Shown: in pieces, positions 41,276 through 50,507 of the stretch
Position numbering within the stretch: the stretch's first letter is position 1
Layout of the letters: each line of letters starts with the position of its first letter
Assembly: GCF_036016955.1 (NCBI RefSeq)
Contig: NZ_JAYWXI010000001.1
Span: forward strand, 124,001-188,000
Direction: 5' to 3'
DNA: 64,000 nt
Source: JAYWXI01 sp036016955
GTDB lineage: Bacteria > Bacteroidota > Bacteroidia > Flavobacteriales > Weeksellaceae
Translations under genes and position numbers: made by a program
The notes under the pieces: generated by a model
The model's database searches: none
Told to the model about the DNA's origin: nothing
What the model saw: the letters and a program-made list of their open reading frames with translations, nothing else

Positions 41276-42304
41276 ATGCATAAGACATTGTTATCCATTG
41301 GGTTGGGTGTGGTTTTGTTTTCGTGTGCTTCTCAGAAAAAAACATCTTTAGAACCGAAACCAGCCAAACCGCAACCGGGAATGCTGACCGATAAAGCAAA
41401 AACTCAAGAAACCACGGTGGATAGACCGGCGGTGGAACGCCATGGCGGGCATGCATTTTATCGGGTTAATATAGCGGATGCTTCAAAGAACAATAATACG
41501 ATTAGCTATGGCTCTATCGTGGAGGCCAATCCTCAGGGGTATCAGGTGGTTAAAACTTACTTTCCTTCGGTGGGGCAAAATTTTCGCCAAAGGTATGTGA
41601 TTTTACATTATACGGCCTTGGATAACGAGAAGTCGATACGGGTTCTTACGCAGCAATCGGTAAGTGCTCATTATTTGGTGAATGATCTTGACGATAAGGA
41701 GATTTACCAACTGGTGGACGAGAACAAGCGGGCTTATCATGCAGGGGTTAGTTCTTGGCGCAAGGTTGAGAACCTCAACGATTCCTCTATCGGTATTGAG
41801 ATTGTGAATACGGGGTACACGGCGGATGCACAGGGAAATAAGACGTTTTACGACTATCCGGAATGGCAATACCGAAAAGTGGCGGCCTTGGTGAAGGATT
41901 TGGTGGATCGTTATCAGATTGCTCCGTTCAATGTGTTGGGGCATTCGGATATTGCTCCGACCCGGAAGGAAGATCCCGGTCCGAAATTTCCTTGGAAGAG
42001 ACTTTATGAGGAATACGGATTGGGAATGTGGTACGAAGAATCGGCTAAGTTGCGTTATTTGGAGCAAATGGATGATTCGACTTTTTCCCAGCAGGTGGAT
42101 ACGCCGCCTTTTATTTTTCAATACCAAACGATGCTTAGGGATTTTGGGTATGGTTTGCTGCCTAACGGAGCGGCGGATCGGGTTTCCAAAAAAACGGTGG
42201 AGGCTTTTCAGTATCGTTTTCGTCCGGAGCGGTGCGACGGTGTGATGGATATGGAAACGTATGCCATATTGCAGGCTTTGTTGGAGAAATATCCGGCAAA
42301 ATAA
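41276..42304 (+). CDS. N-acetylmuramoyl-L-alanine amidase lipoprotein with peptidoglycan-binding domain
   Basis: A 342-residue lipoprotein (MHKTLLSIGLGVVLFSCASQKK, Cys at 17). The Amidase_2 domain (about 95-255) has zinc-ligand motifs VILHYTALDNE (His near 108), YHAGVSSW, GIEIVNTGY and VLGHSDIAPTRKEDPGPKFPW (His near 223, catalytic Lys). The C-terminal part (about 270-340) with AADRVSKKTVEAFQYRFRPERCDGVMD is a peptidoglycan-binding domain. An AmiD-like enzyme that cuts the amide between muramic acid and the stem peptide at the outer membrane. Confidence 0.92.
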   Translation: MHKTLLSIGLGVVLFSCASQKKTSLEPKPAKPQPGMLTDKAKTQETTVDRPAVERHGGHAFYRVNIADASKNNNTISYGSIVEANPQGYQVVKTYFPSVGQNFRQRYVILHYTALDNEKSIRVLTQQSVSAHYLVNDLDDKEIYQLVDENKRAYHAGVSSWRKVENLNDSSIGIEIVNTGYTADAQGNKTFYDYPEWQYRKVAALVKDLVDRYQIAPFNVLGHSDIAPTRKEDPGPKFPWKRLYEEYGLGMWYEESAKLRYLEQMDDSTFSQQVDTPPFIFQYQTMLRDFGYGLLPNGAADRVSKKTVEAFQYRFRPERCDGVMDMETYAILQALLEKYPAK

Positions 42305-42362
42305 ATGAAGGGATGTTTTGCGTTTGCAGGATGTTTTTAAAAGCCGTAACTTATCGTCAAAA

Positions 42363-43769
42363 ATGAAACCGATGGAAAACTATAGAAAAGAAAGCGACCT
42401 TTTGGGGGAATTGAATGTTCCTGAAAAAGCCTATTATGGGGTTCAAACTCAAAGGGCGATTGATAATTTTAAAATTTCGGGGCAGAAACTGGCCTCATAC
42501 CCTCACTTTATCAGAGCTTTGGGGATGGTGAAGAAGGCGGCGGCCAAAACCAACTATGAGCTTGGCTTTTTGGATGAGACGCTTTATCGTTTTATTTCGG
42601 AGGCTTGCGATGAAGTGATGGAGGGACGTTACGATGCGCATTTTCCCATAGACATGATTCAGGGTGGTGCTGGGACTTCGGTTAACATGAATGCAAACGA
42701 GGTCATTGCCAATGTGGTTTTGGAAAAAATGGGGAAACCTTTGGGGGCTTACCAGTATTGTTCGCCCAACGACCATGTGAATCTTTCGCAATCGACTAAT
42801 GATGCTTACCCTACGGCGATTAAGTTGGCTTTGCTTCAGCTTAACGAGGTTTTGGTGGAAAAGCTGGCTCAGACGGTTGAGGCTTTTCGAGCTAAGGGGC
42901 GGGAGTTTCAGGAGGTTATTAAGATGGGACGGACGCAGCTTCAGGATGCTGTTCCGATGACTTTGGGGCAAGAATTTGAAGCTTTTGCGGCGACTTTGGA
43001 GGAGGATATTTCTAAGTTGAATAACAATGCGCTTCTTTTTGTGGAGGTTAATATGGGAGCAACGGCCATTGGCACGGGGCTCAATGCACCTGCGGGGTAT
43101 GCGGCGCTTTGTGCGGAAAATTTGGCTGAAATTTCGGGGTATGCGGTGGTGTCTGCCCCGGATTTGGTGGAGGCGACGCCCGACACGGGATCGTATGTGA
43201 TTTATTCTTCGGCGATGAAGCGTTTGGCGGTGAAGCTGTCAAAAATTTGCAATGATCTTCGGCTGTTGTCTTCGGGACCTCGTGCGGGGTTGTTTGAGAT
43301 TAATTTACCGCCGATGCAGCCGGGGAGTTCGATTATGCCGGGGAAGGTGAATCCGGTGATTCCGGAGGTGGTGAATCAGGTTTGTTATAAGGTAATCGGT
43401 AATGATTTAACGGTGACTTTTGCCGCCGAGGCGGGTCAGCTTCAGCTTAACGTGATGGAGCCTGTGCTTTCGCACGCCATTATGGAGAATATTCATTTTC
43501 TTTGCAATGCGTTGGATGCTTTGAGGGAAAAATGCGTTGTGGGCATTACGGCTAATCGGGAGGTTTGCCTTGATATGGTAAAGCATAGCATTGGGATTGT
43601 AACGGCACTTAATCCTTACATTGGATATAAAAATTCCACGGCGATTGCCAAGGAGGCTTTGGCGAGTGGGAAAAGCGTTTATCATTTGGTTTTGGAGAAA
43701 GGGCTTTTGTCTCAGGATAAGCTGGATGCCATTCTTGATCCCAAAAACATGCTTAAACCTTTGAGTTAA
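42363..43769 (+). CDS. aspA: Aspartate ammonia-lyase
   Basis: About 468 residues from ATG 42363 (MKPMENYRKES); ATG 42372 is also possible. Fumarase/aspartase superfamily: DLLGELNVPEKAYYGVQTQRAIDNF, GTSVNMNANEVIAN (about 95-110), SQSTNDAYPTA (about 137-147) and the signature GSSIMPGKVNPVIPE (about 314-328) with the catalytic serine. YYGVQTQRA with EFEAFAATLEEDI favours aspartase over fumarase. Converts aspartate to fumarate and ammonia. Confidence 0.9.
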   Translation: MKPMENYRKESDLLGELNVPEKAYYGVQTQRAIDNFKISGQKLASYPHFIRALGMVKKAAAKTNYELGFLDETLYRFISEACDEVMEGRYDAHFPIDMIQGGAGTSVNMNANEVIANVVLEKMGKPLGAYQYCSPNDHVNLSQSTNDAYPTAIKLALLQLNEVLVEKLAQTVEAFRAKGREFQEVIKMGRTQLQDAVPMTLGQEFEAFAATLEEDISKLNNNALLFVEVNMGATAIGTGLNAPAGYAALCAENLAEISGYAVVSAPDLVEATPDTGSYVIYSSAMKRLAVKLSKICNDLRLLSSGPRAGLFEINLPPMQPGSSIMPGKVNPVIPEVVNQVCYKVIGNDLTVTFAAEAGQLQLNVMEPVLSHAIMENIHFLCNALDALREKCVVGITANREVCLDMVKHSIGIVTALNPYIGYKNSTAIAKEALASGKSVYHLVLEKGLLSQDKLDAILDPKNMLKPLS

Positions 43770-43777
43770 ATTCGGTG

Positions 43778-44578
43778 ATGGGGAAGATCCAAAAGTTTTT
43801 CAAATTATTGAATGCCGTTTCCCGCGAGCCTTCACGGCTTAATGCCGTGCTTTTAGACAACGAGGTTCAAAGGGGCGAGCATCTTAAGAAATACCCGCAT
43901 AGGGAGGCTTTGCCTCAGGTGGGGCTTGAGGCTTTTGGCGGGGAGGTTTTGATGGAGGTGGAGCTGTTTCTTTCAGAGGGCGGTTCGCTTCCTATGGATC
44001 ATGCTTTGCTTAAGACTTTGGCTTCGGCGCGTTCTTCTTATTTTGAAATTGGAACTTGGCGCGGAGAAAGCGTATGGAATGTTTCTCGGGTTTTACAGGA
44101 CTGCACTACGCTTAATCTCTCGGCTTCGGCGATAGAGGCATTGGGTTATTCTTCGCGTTATGCGAAGCAACATGGGATGCTTTCCTGTCGAAATCCGGGC
44201 ATCAATCATTTGGAGGGCGATACCAAAACGTTTGATTTTGCTTCGCTCGGACGTCGTTACGATTTGGTTTTTATTGACGGGGATCATAGTTATGCCATGG
44301 TTCGTCAGGATACCGAAAAGGTTTTCGAGCATTTGGTGCATTCTGACACGGTAGTGGTTTGGCATGATTACGCTTTTAATCCGGGGAAGGTTCGGTATGA
44401 GGTTTTTATGGCGATTTTGGATGCTTTGCCCGAGGCGTTGCACGGCTGTCTTTATCATGTGGCTCATACGATGTGTGCTGTGTTTTATAGGGGAGAAGTG
44501 GCGGCTTCGGCATTTGATCCATTGAAGGAGCCGGAGCATCTTTACCGTTTGGATATTAAAAAACAATTGTTGCCTTGA
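43778..44578 (+). CDS. Class I SAM-dependent methyltransferase-like protein
   Basis: About 266 residues (ATG 43778; GTG 43775 also possible). SAM-binding motif I is at SSYFEIGTWRGESVWNVSRVL (about 87-107) and the acidic motif at YDLVFIDGDHSYAMVRQD (about 169-186), followed by VVVWHDYAF. It resembles the Methyltransf_24 group. Its stop overlaps the start of the next gene (TTGA). With the glycosyltransferase downstream it probably acts on a surface polysaccharide or glycolipid, which is inference. Confidence 0.8.
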   Translation: MGKIQKFFKLLNAVSREPSRLNAVLLDNEVQRGEHLKKYPHREALPQVGLEAFGGEVLMEVELFLSEGGSLPMDHALLKTLASARSSYFEIGTWRGESVWNVSRVLQDCTTLNLSASAIEALGYSSRYAKQHGMLSCRNPGINHLEGDTKTFDFASLGRRYDLVFIDGDHSYAMVRQDTEKVFEHLVHSDTVVVWHDYAFNPGKVRYEVFMAILDALPEALHGCLYHVAHTMCAVFYRGEVAASAFDPLKEPEHLYRLDIKKQLLP

Positions 44579-45477
44579 AGTTTTTGATTGTTATTCCGGC
44601 GCATAATGAGGCGCGGTATTTGGCTTATTCGCTTCAGTCTTTGTGTCGGCAAACTTATGCGGATTTTGAAGTGGTTGTGGTTAATGACGGCTCTACCGAT
44701 GCGACGGGGGAGATAGCGGAAGCGTTTGGGCGAAAGGATCTCCGTTTTAAAGTGATTCATTTGGAAGAATCGGCTCATTCGCCCGGCGGGAAGGTGGTGA
44801 AGACGTTTAATCGGGGGCTCGAATCCCGAGGAACCGATGGAGTGGAGGTGGTTTGTAAGTTTGATGCCGATGTGGTTTTTCCTGAAAATTATTTGGAGGT
44901 TTTGGCAGAGGTGTATCGTTCGGATGCTAAAATAGGAATGGTTTCCGGTTTGGTTTTTGTTTCGGAGGATCAGGCACGGTTGGAGACCGAGGGGTTGAAG
45001 GACGAATTGTTGGATTTTTCCACACGGAAAGGTTGGCGTTTCGAGAATTTGTCTTCTAAGAAGCATGTGAGGGGGCCGGTGAAATCTTACCGTAGGGCTT
45101 GTTTTAAAGCCATGGGAGGGCTTCGCGGGGTGTTGGGTTGGGATAATATTGATGTCATGCTGGCAGAGATGCACGGTTGGTCCACGGTAACGGTGGCGGG
45201 ATTGTGGGTGAAGCATCTTCGTCCTACAGCGTACAAATACAAGTCGCAGAGAGCTCAAAAGTTGGGGCAGTATTTTTATAATATCGGATTGGATGCTCCG
45301 TTGGCAATGATTGCTTCGGCAAAGGCGGCTTATAAAAATCGGTCGGTTTCCGAGTTTTTTGTCAGTATGAAGGCGTTTTGGGCTCAGAAGGAACCTCGGG
45401 TATTGTCGGCTTCCGAAATTCGATACATCCGCCGTTTGAGGTGGCGGCGGATGAGGGACACGCTTTTTGGAGGGTGA
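44575..45477 (+). CDS. Family 2 glycosyltransferase
   Basis: A 300-residue GT-A enzyme starting at a TTG that overlaps the previous stop by 4 bases. KFLIVIPAHNEARYLAYSLQSLCRQTYADFEVVVVNDGSTD is the standard N-terminus; CKFDADVVFPENYLEVL (about 95-111) carries the metal-binding DxD. The C-terminal half is helical and basic. No membrane anchor obvious. Acceptor unknown. Confidence 0.88.
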   Translation: MKFLIVIPAHNEARYLAYSLQSLCRQTYADFEVVVVNDGSTDATGEIAEAFGRKDLRFKVIHLEESAHSPGGKVVKTFNRGLESRGTDGVEVVCKFDADVVFPENYLEVLAEVYRSDAKIGMVSGLVFVSEDQARLETEGLKDELLDFSTRKGWRFENLSSKKHVRGPVKSYRRACFKAMGGLRGVLGWDNIDVMLAEMHGWSTVTVAGLWVKHLRPTAYKYKSQRAQKLGQYFYNIGLDAPLAMIASAKAAYKNRSVSEFFVSMKAFWAQKEPRVLSASEIRYIRRLRWRRMRDTLFGG

Positions 45478-45488
45478 ACGAATGCTTT

Positions 45489-47279
45489 TTAGGCATTGAA
45501 ATACGTCCAGACTATTTTTCCTTTGGATTTACCGATGATTTCTTCCAAAGTTTCGAGAGGGGCTTCTTTGATTCTTTTGACGGACTTTAGTTTTTGAAAT
45601 AAAAGTTCGATGGATTTTTCGCCTACACCGGGAATTTCCTCCAATTCGGTTTTGATGGTGGCGTTTTTACGGCGTGTTCGGTGGTGTTTTACGCCAAATC
45701 GGTGGGATTCATCCCGAACCCTTTGCAGGATTTTCAATGTTTCCGATTTTTTGTCCAAATATAAGGGGATGGGGTCTTCGGGAAAGAAGATTTCTTCCAG
45801 TCTTTTGGCGATGCCGATTACGGTTATTTTTCCGTAAAGTCCCAGTAATTTTAGGCTTTTTACCGCGGAGGAAAGCTGGCCTTTGCCGCCGTCGATAAGG
45901 ATCAGTTGTGGTAAGGCCTCGCCTTCGTCCAGCATTCTTTTGTACCGGCGGTAGATGACTTCCTCCATGGTGGCAAAATCGTTGGGGCCGGTTACGGTTT
46001 GGGGGTGGAAAATGCGGTAATCCGATTTGGAGGGTTTTCCGTCTTTAAACACCACGCAGGCGGATACGGGGTTGGTTCCCTGGATGTTGGAGTTGTCAAA
46101 TCCTTCGATGTGGCGGGGCTCTACGGGCATTCGGAGGGATTTCTGCATTTCGGCCATGATGCGGTTGGTGTGTCTTTCGGGGTCGATGATTTGCACCTGC
46201 TTTAGTTTTTCCAGGCGGTATTCTTTGGCGTTGTTTTCGGAGAGCTCTACGAGGCGTTTTTTATCGCCGACCTTGGGCACGATGAGTTTCACGCCGGGAA
46301 TCTCAAAATTGAGGTGGAAAGGGAGAAAGATTTCTTTGGAATCGGATTCGAATTTTTTGCGTATTTCGATTAAGGCTTGTTCTAAAACGGTTTCGTCACT
46401 TTCTTCCAGTATTTTTTTGATTTCGGTGGTGTAGCTTTGGATGATGTTTCCGTTTTGGATTTTGAAATAATTGACATACGCCGCCGAGTCGTCGCTGGTC
46501 ATCCCGAAAACGTCCACGTCATCAATGTTGGGGTTGACGACCGTGTGCTTGGCTTGATACTCCTCCAGTTGTTCCAAACGTTCTTTGACCATTTGGGCAT
46601 TTTCGTATTCGAGATTTTGGGCGAAAGCCATCATTTCTTCCATGAGATAGGCTTTGGCGGTTCGGAAATCTCCTTTGACAATCCCCCGAATGGCATCGAC
46701 TTTTTTATTGTAGCTTTCCTCACTTTCCAACTCTTCACAGGGGCCGTTGCAGTTTTTAATATGGTATTCTAAACAGACTTTGTATTTGCTGTTTTGTATT
46801 TTTTCGGGAGAGAGGTTGAGTGCGCAGGTTCGGATTCGGTAGATGTTTTTAATGGTTTCCAAAAGAATTTTGGCCGGTCGGACTTTGGCGTACGGTCCGT
46901 AGTACTCGCTTCCGTCTTTTATTTTGTTCCGCGTAAGGAAAATACGAGGGAAAGGCTCATTTTTAATGCAGATCCAAGGGTAGGACTTATCGTCTTTCAT
47001 CATCACGTTGTAAAACGGTTGATGTTCCTTGATGAGGTTGTTTTCCAGTAGCAAGGCGTCGTATTCGCTGGGGACGATTGTGGTTTCCAAACGATGGATT
47101 TTACCGACCATGATTTTGGTTCGGTAGCCCGATAGGGTTTTGTTGAAATAGGAAAGAACTCTTTTTTTTAGATTTTTGGCTTTTCCCACGTAGAGCAGTT
47201 GTCCGTTTTTATCGTAATAGCGGTAGACCCCCGGATCGCTGGGGAGGGTTTTCAACTGGAGTTCCAAATCGGCATTCAT
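45489..47279 (-). CDS. uvrC: Excinuclease ABC subunit C
   Basis: About 596 residues from ATG 47279. N-terminal GIY-YIG nuclease (LPSDPGVYRYYDKNGQLLYVGKAKNLKKRVLSYF), UVR motif region (about 200-235), C-terminal RNase H-like nuclease (GTNPVSACVVFKDGKPSKSDYRIF; LILIDGGKGQLSSA) and a helix-hairpin-helix end (ELEEIPGVGEKSIELLFQKL). It makes both cuts in nucleotide excision repair. The frame is open 53 codons further upstream, but that would overlap hutH, and the -7 box lies 5 bases before ATG 47279. Confidence 0.97.
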   Translation of the reverse strand: MNADLELQLKTLPSDPGVYRYYDKNGQLLYVGKAKNLKKRVLSYFNKTLSGYRTKIMVGKIHRLETTIVPSEYDALLLENNLIKEHQPFYNVMMKDDKSYPWICIKNEPFPRIFLTRNKIKDGSEYYGPYAKVRPAKILLETIKNIYRIRTCALNLSPEKIQNSKYKVCLEYHIKNCNGPCEELESEESYNKKVDAIRGIVKGDFRTAKAYLMEEMMAFAQNLEYENAQMVKERLEQLEEYQAKHTVVNPNIDDVDVFGMTSDDSAAYVNYFKIQNGNIIQSYTTEIKKILEESDETVLEQALIEIRKKFESDSKEIFLPFHLNFEIPGVKLIVPKVGDKKRLVELSENNAKEYRLEKLKQVQIIDPERHTNRIMAEMQKSLRMPVEPRHIEGFDNSNIQGTNPVSACVVFKDGKPSKSDYRIFHPQTVTGPNDFATMEEVIYRRYKRMLDEGEALPQLILIDGGKGQLSSAVKSLKLLGLYGKITVIGIAKRLEEIFFPEDPIPLYLDKKSETLKILQRVRDESHRFGVKHHRTRRKNATIKTELEEIPGVGEKSIELLFQKLKSVKRIKEAPLETLEEIIGKSKGKIVWTYFNA

Positions 47280-47284
47280 GGAAG

Positions 47285-47292
47285 CAAAAGTA
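47285..47292 (-). promoter_or_regulatory. Promoter -7 box abutting the uvrC start
   Basis: Reads TACTTTTG on the minus strand, then CTTCC and the ATG at 47279: a 5-base gap. It decides the uvrC start. Confidence 0.55.
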
Positions 47293-47413
47293 CTAAAAAA
47301 TCCGATTGTCAAACGGGCTTCTTTTGGCAATGAGGAGGGGTATTTCTGATTTTTCGGGATCTTTTTTAATTTTATTATCTCGGGAATAAGCCGTAAATTG
47401 GGGAAATTTTTTA

Positions 47414-48907
47414 ATGATGATTTACGGAATAGATACATTTACATTTCATGACGTTTTGGAGATTGCCAAGTATCCGAAATTGGCCAAGCTCAACGAACAA
47501 GCCAAAGCACAGATTCTCAAGTCCCAAAATAACGTCAGACGCATTGTGGAGTCCGACCGTACGGTTTATGGGATTAATACGGGCTTTGGTCCTTTATGCG
47601 ATACTAAGATTTCGGAAGAAGAAACGGCGCAGTTACAGCATAATTTGATTATTTCCCATGCCGTGGGGGTGGGGAACCCTATCGACAAAGAGTTGTCGAA
47701 AATCATGATGATTTGTAAGATTCATGCTCTGTCGAAAGGGTTTTCGGGCGTTTCGTTGGAGGTGATCGAGCGGATGATTCTGATGTTGGAAAAAGACATT
47801 ATTCCGGTGGTTCCCGAACAAGGTTCGGTAGGGGCTTCAGGGGATTTGGCTCCGCTTTCGCATTTGGTGCTTCCTCTTTTGGGGCTGGGGCAGGTTTGGG
47901 ACAATGGTAAACCTCACGATACGAGAATTGTTCTCGAAGAAAATAATTTGAAACCTTTGCGGTTAGGGCCTAAGGAGGGCCTGGGGCTGATTAACGGGAC
48001 GCAATTTATTTTGGCGCATGCCATCAAGGGCTTGGAAAAGATGGAGTATCTTTTGGATTTGGCCGATTTGGCGGCGGCTATGAGTTTGGAGGCTTATCGG
48101 GGTTCGGCGAGTCCTTTCAAAAAGCAGTTGCATGAAATTCGTCCTTTTCCGGGGAGTCAGAGCGTGGCAGAGCGGATGCTGATGTTTTTGGAGGGGTCTG
48201 AAAATCTTAAAATTCATGAAGACTGTTCAAGGGTTCAGGATCCTTATTCCATTCGTTGCGTGCCTCAGGTGCATGGTGCCAGCCGCAATGCTTTTGAGCA
48301 TTTGAAAGCGATGGCCGAGATCGAGTTGAACTCTGTGACGGACAATCCTATTGTTCTGAGTGGGGAAGAATCTATTTCGGGAGGTAATTTCCATGGTCAA
48401 CCTTTGGCTTTGCCTTTGGATTATGCGACGTTAGCGGCGGCCGAAATCGGAAATATTTCCGATCGTCGGAGCTACTTGCTTTTGGAGGGGAAATTTGGTT
48501 TGCCAAGGCTTTTGACGGAAAGTTCGGGGCTTAATTCGGGTTTTATGATTCCGCAATACACGACGGCGGCGTTGGTTACCGAGAATAAGACGTTGTGCTT
48601 TCCGGCTTCTGCGGATTCTATCCCAACCAGTTTAGGGCAGGAGGATCATGTGTCGATGGGAAGTATTTCGGGGCGGAAATTTAATCGGGTTTTGGATAAT
48701 TTGGTGCCGATTTTTGCCGTTGAGCTTATGTTTGCGGCTCAAGGTTTGGAGTTCCGCCGACCCGCCCGGTGCTCGGAAATTGTGGAAGAAAATTACGACA
48801 TTCTTCGGAGTTCGGTACGGAAGCTGACCAACGATAGGGAAATCGGTAAAGACATTTTGGCTATTGCCGAACTGATTAAAGACCGGGCATTTATTGTCAA
48901 TAAATAA
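47414..48907 (+). CDS. hutH: Histidine ammonia-lyase
   Basis: A 497-residue aromatic amino acid lyase. The Ala-Ser-Gly triad that forms the MIO cofactor is in GSVGASGDLAPLSHLVLPLLG (about 138-158). Further marks: YGINTGFGPLCDTKI (about 53-67, catalytic Tyr), GLINGTQ (about 190), QDPYSIRCVPQVHGASRNAFE (about 275) and SADSIPTSLGQEDHVSMG near 405. Makes urocanate from histidine. hutU, hutI and hutG are not nearby. Divergent from uvrC. Start ATG 47414 or 47417. Confidence 0.93.
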   Translation: MMIYGIDTFTFHDVLEIAKYPKLAKLNEQAKAQILKSQNNVRRIVESDRTVYGINTGFGPLCDTKISEEETAQLQHNLIISHAVGVGNPIDKELSKIMMICKIHALSKGFSGVSLEVIERMILMLEKDIIPVVPEQGSVGASGDLAPLSHLVLPLLGLGQVWDNGKPHDTRIVLEENNLKPLRLGPKEGLGLINGTQFILAHAIKGLEKMEYLLDLADLAAAMSLEAYRGSASPFKKQLHEIRPFPGSQSVAERMLMFLEGSENLKIHEDCSRVQDPYSIRCVPQVHGASRNAFEHLKAMAEIELNSVTDNPIVLSGEESISGGNFHGQPLALPLDYATLAAAEIGNISDRRSYLLLEGKFGLPRLLTESSGLNSGFMIPQYTTAALVTENKTLCFPASADSIPTSLGQEDHVSMGSISGRKFNRVLDNLVPIFAVELMFAAQGLEFRRPARCSEIVEENYDILRSSVRKLTNDREIGKDILAIAELIKDRAFIVNK

Positions 48908-48917
48908 AAGTGAAACG

Positions 48918-48948
48918 AAGGAGTGCTTTTTGAGTGCTCCTTTTTTTT
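48918..48948 (+). terminator. Terminator of hutH
   Basis: AAGGAGTGCT pairs with GAGTGCTCCTT-type sequence (two G-T pairs) followed by eight T. Confidence 0.65.
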
Positions 48949-48971
48949 GAGGTTGCTTTTGGGGCTGAGGG

Positions 48972-49004
48972 TTTGTTTTGCCCCGGTGAAAATGCCTATC
49001 TTTG
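48972..49004 (+). promoter_or_regulatory. Promoter of the HMG-CoA reductase gene
   Basis: TTTG (48972-48975), 21 bases, then TATCTTTG (48997-49004), 20 bases before the ATG. Confidence 0.55.
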
Positions 49005-49024
49005 ACCCTTAAAAATAATGCACT

Positions 49025-50359
49025 ATGAAGCATCAGCCGGTTGAGGGATTTTCCAAGTTGTCCAAGCAAGGGAAAATCGATTGGATCGTGAACGAATACC
49101 TTGAGGGAAATGACGAGTATCAGAAGATTTTAAAACAATACTGGAACGAGAACCCCGAACTTCAAAAACTGCACGAGGAATTTTCGGAGAACACCGTTTC
49201 CAATTTTTATATGCCTTACGGCATAGCACCCAATTTTTTGATTGACGGGAAACTTTTGGCTTTGCCTATGGCCGTGGAGGAGAGTTCGGTGGTGGCAGCG
49301 GCGTCGAAATCGGCTAAATTTTGGCTGGATAAAGGCGGGTTTAAAACCACTATCATCAACACGACCAAATTGGGGCATACGCATTTTATTTTTGAGGTGG
49401 AGCCGCATCGCCTGAAGCATTTTTTCAATTTTGAACTCAAAAAGAAACTCTTGCAGCAGACCGAGGCGATTACGGCCAATATGAGGAAGCGTGGCGGAGG
49501 AATATTGGATGTGGAGTTGGTGGATAAAACGTCGGAATTGTCCAATTATTATCAGTTGAAGGCTAGTTTCGATACGGTGGATTCCATGGGAGCGAATTTC
49601 ATCAATTCTTGCTTGGAGCAGTTTGGAAAGACTTTGAAGCAGGAAATTGAAACTTCGGCGGCATTCACGGAGGAGGAGAAAGCGTCTTTGCAGGTGGTGA
49701 TGAACATCTTGTCGAATTTTACACCGGATTGCATTGTAAGGGCGGAAGTTTCGTGCCGGATAGAAGATTTGAAGGACGATTCGGGGATTTCACCGGAAGA
49801 ATTTGCCTGGAAGTTTAAGCAGGCGGTAACGATTGCGGAAATAGAACCTTATCGGGCAACCACTCATAACAAAGGCATCATGAATGGAGTGGATGCCGTG
49901 GTGATCGCCACCGGGAATGATTTCCGAGCGACGGAGGCTTGTGCGCATGCTTACGCGGCGAAAGACGGACAATACCGTTCGCTGACGCATTGCACGACCG
50001 AAAATGGAGTGTTTCGTTTTTGGATTGATCTTCCGATTTCCGTGGGTGTGGTTGGGGGATTAACGAATTTGCATCCTTTGGTGCGTTTTTCACTGGCTTT
50101 ATTGGGCAAGCCTTCGGCACAGGAATTAATGAGTATTTTGGCGGTTTCGGGGCTGGCGCAGAATTTTGCGGCGCTTCGTTCTTTGGTCACAACGGGCATT
50201 CAGAAGGGGCATATGAAGATGCATTTGTTCAATATTCTTAATCAATTTGGAGCCACGGAGGAGGAAAAACAATATTTTGTACAGTATTTTAAGGATAAAA
50301 CGGTGAGCCATCACGAGGTGATTTCGGAGCTGGAAAGGCTTCGGGCTTCCAAAATCTAA
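49025..50359 (+). CDS. mvaA: Hydroxymethylglutaryl-CoA reductase, class II (degradative type)
   Basis: A 444-residue enzyme. Class II marks: MKHQPVEGFSKLSKQGKIDWI, LPMAVEESSVVAAASKSAKFW (catalytic Glu about residue 83), MGANFINSCLEQFG, ATTHNKGIMNGVDAVVIATGNDFRATEA (catalytic Lys and Asp, about 278-306) and the C-terminal KGHMKMH region with the catalytic His. It interconverts HMG-CoA and mevalonate. Although named degradative, in Bacteroidota class II enzymes probably serve mevalonate synthesis for isoprenoids (inference). No other mevalonate genes are adjacent. Confidence 0.94.
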   Translation: MKHQPVEGFSKLSKQGKIDWIVNEYLEGNDEYQKILKQYWNENPELQKLHEEFSENTVSNFYMPYGIAPNFLIDGKLLALPMAVEESSVVAAASKSAKFWLDKGGFKTTIINTTKLGHTHFIFEVEPHRLKHFFNFELKKKLLQQTEAITANMRKRGGGILDVELVDKTSELSNYYQLKASFDTVDSMGANFINSCLEQFGKTLKQEIETSAAFTEEEKASLQVVMNILSNFTPDCIVRAEVSCRIEDLKDDSGISPEEFAWKFKQAVTIAEIEPYRATTHNKGIMNGVDAVVIATGNDFRATEACAHAYAAKDGQYRSLTHCTTENGVFRFWIDLPISVGVVGGLTNLHPLVRFSLALLGKPSAQELMSILAVSGLAQNFAALRSLVTTGIQKGHMKMHLFNILNQFGATEEEKQYFVQYFKDKTVSHHEVISELERLRASKI

Positions 50360-50363
50360 ATCA

Positions 50364-50397
50364 AAAAAAACTCTGGTACTAACACCGGAGTTTTTTT
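50364..50397 (+). terminator. Terminator of the HMG-CoA reductase gene
   Basis: AAAACTCTGGT pairs with ACCGGAGTTTT (one T-G pair) around a 6-base loop, followed by seven T. Confidence 0.8.
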
Positions 50398-50507
50398 ATA
50401 GAAAGTCATGCTCTAAAATTTTTAAAATTCCTGAAAAAGCCGTACCTTTATAAAGGGGATGAATGAGGGGGAATTCAAAAGTTGGCTGTCATTATAAAAC
50501 AAACCGT

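Noticed and set aside
47280..47438. A 53-codon N-terminal extension of uvrC overlapping hutH
   Set aside because: It would run through the uvrC promoter box and the divergent hutH start; residues are not UvrC-like.
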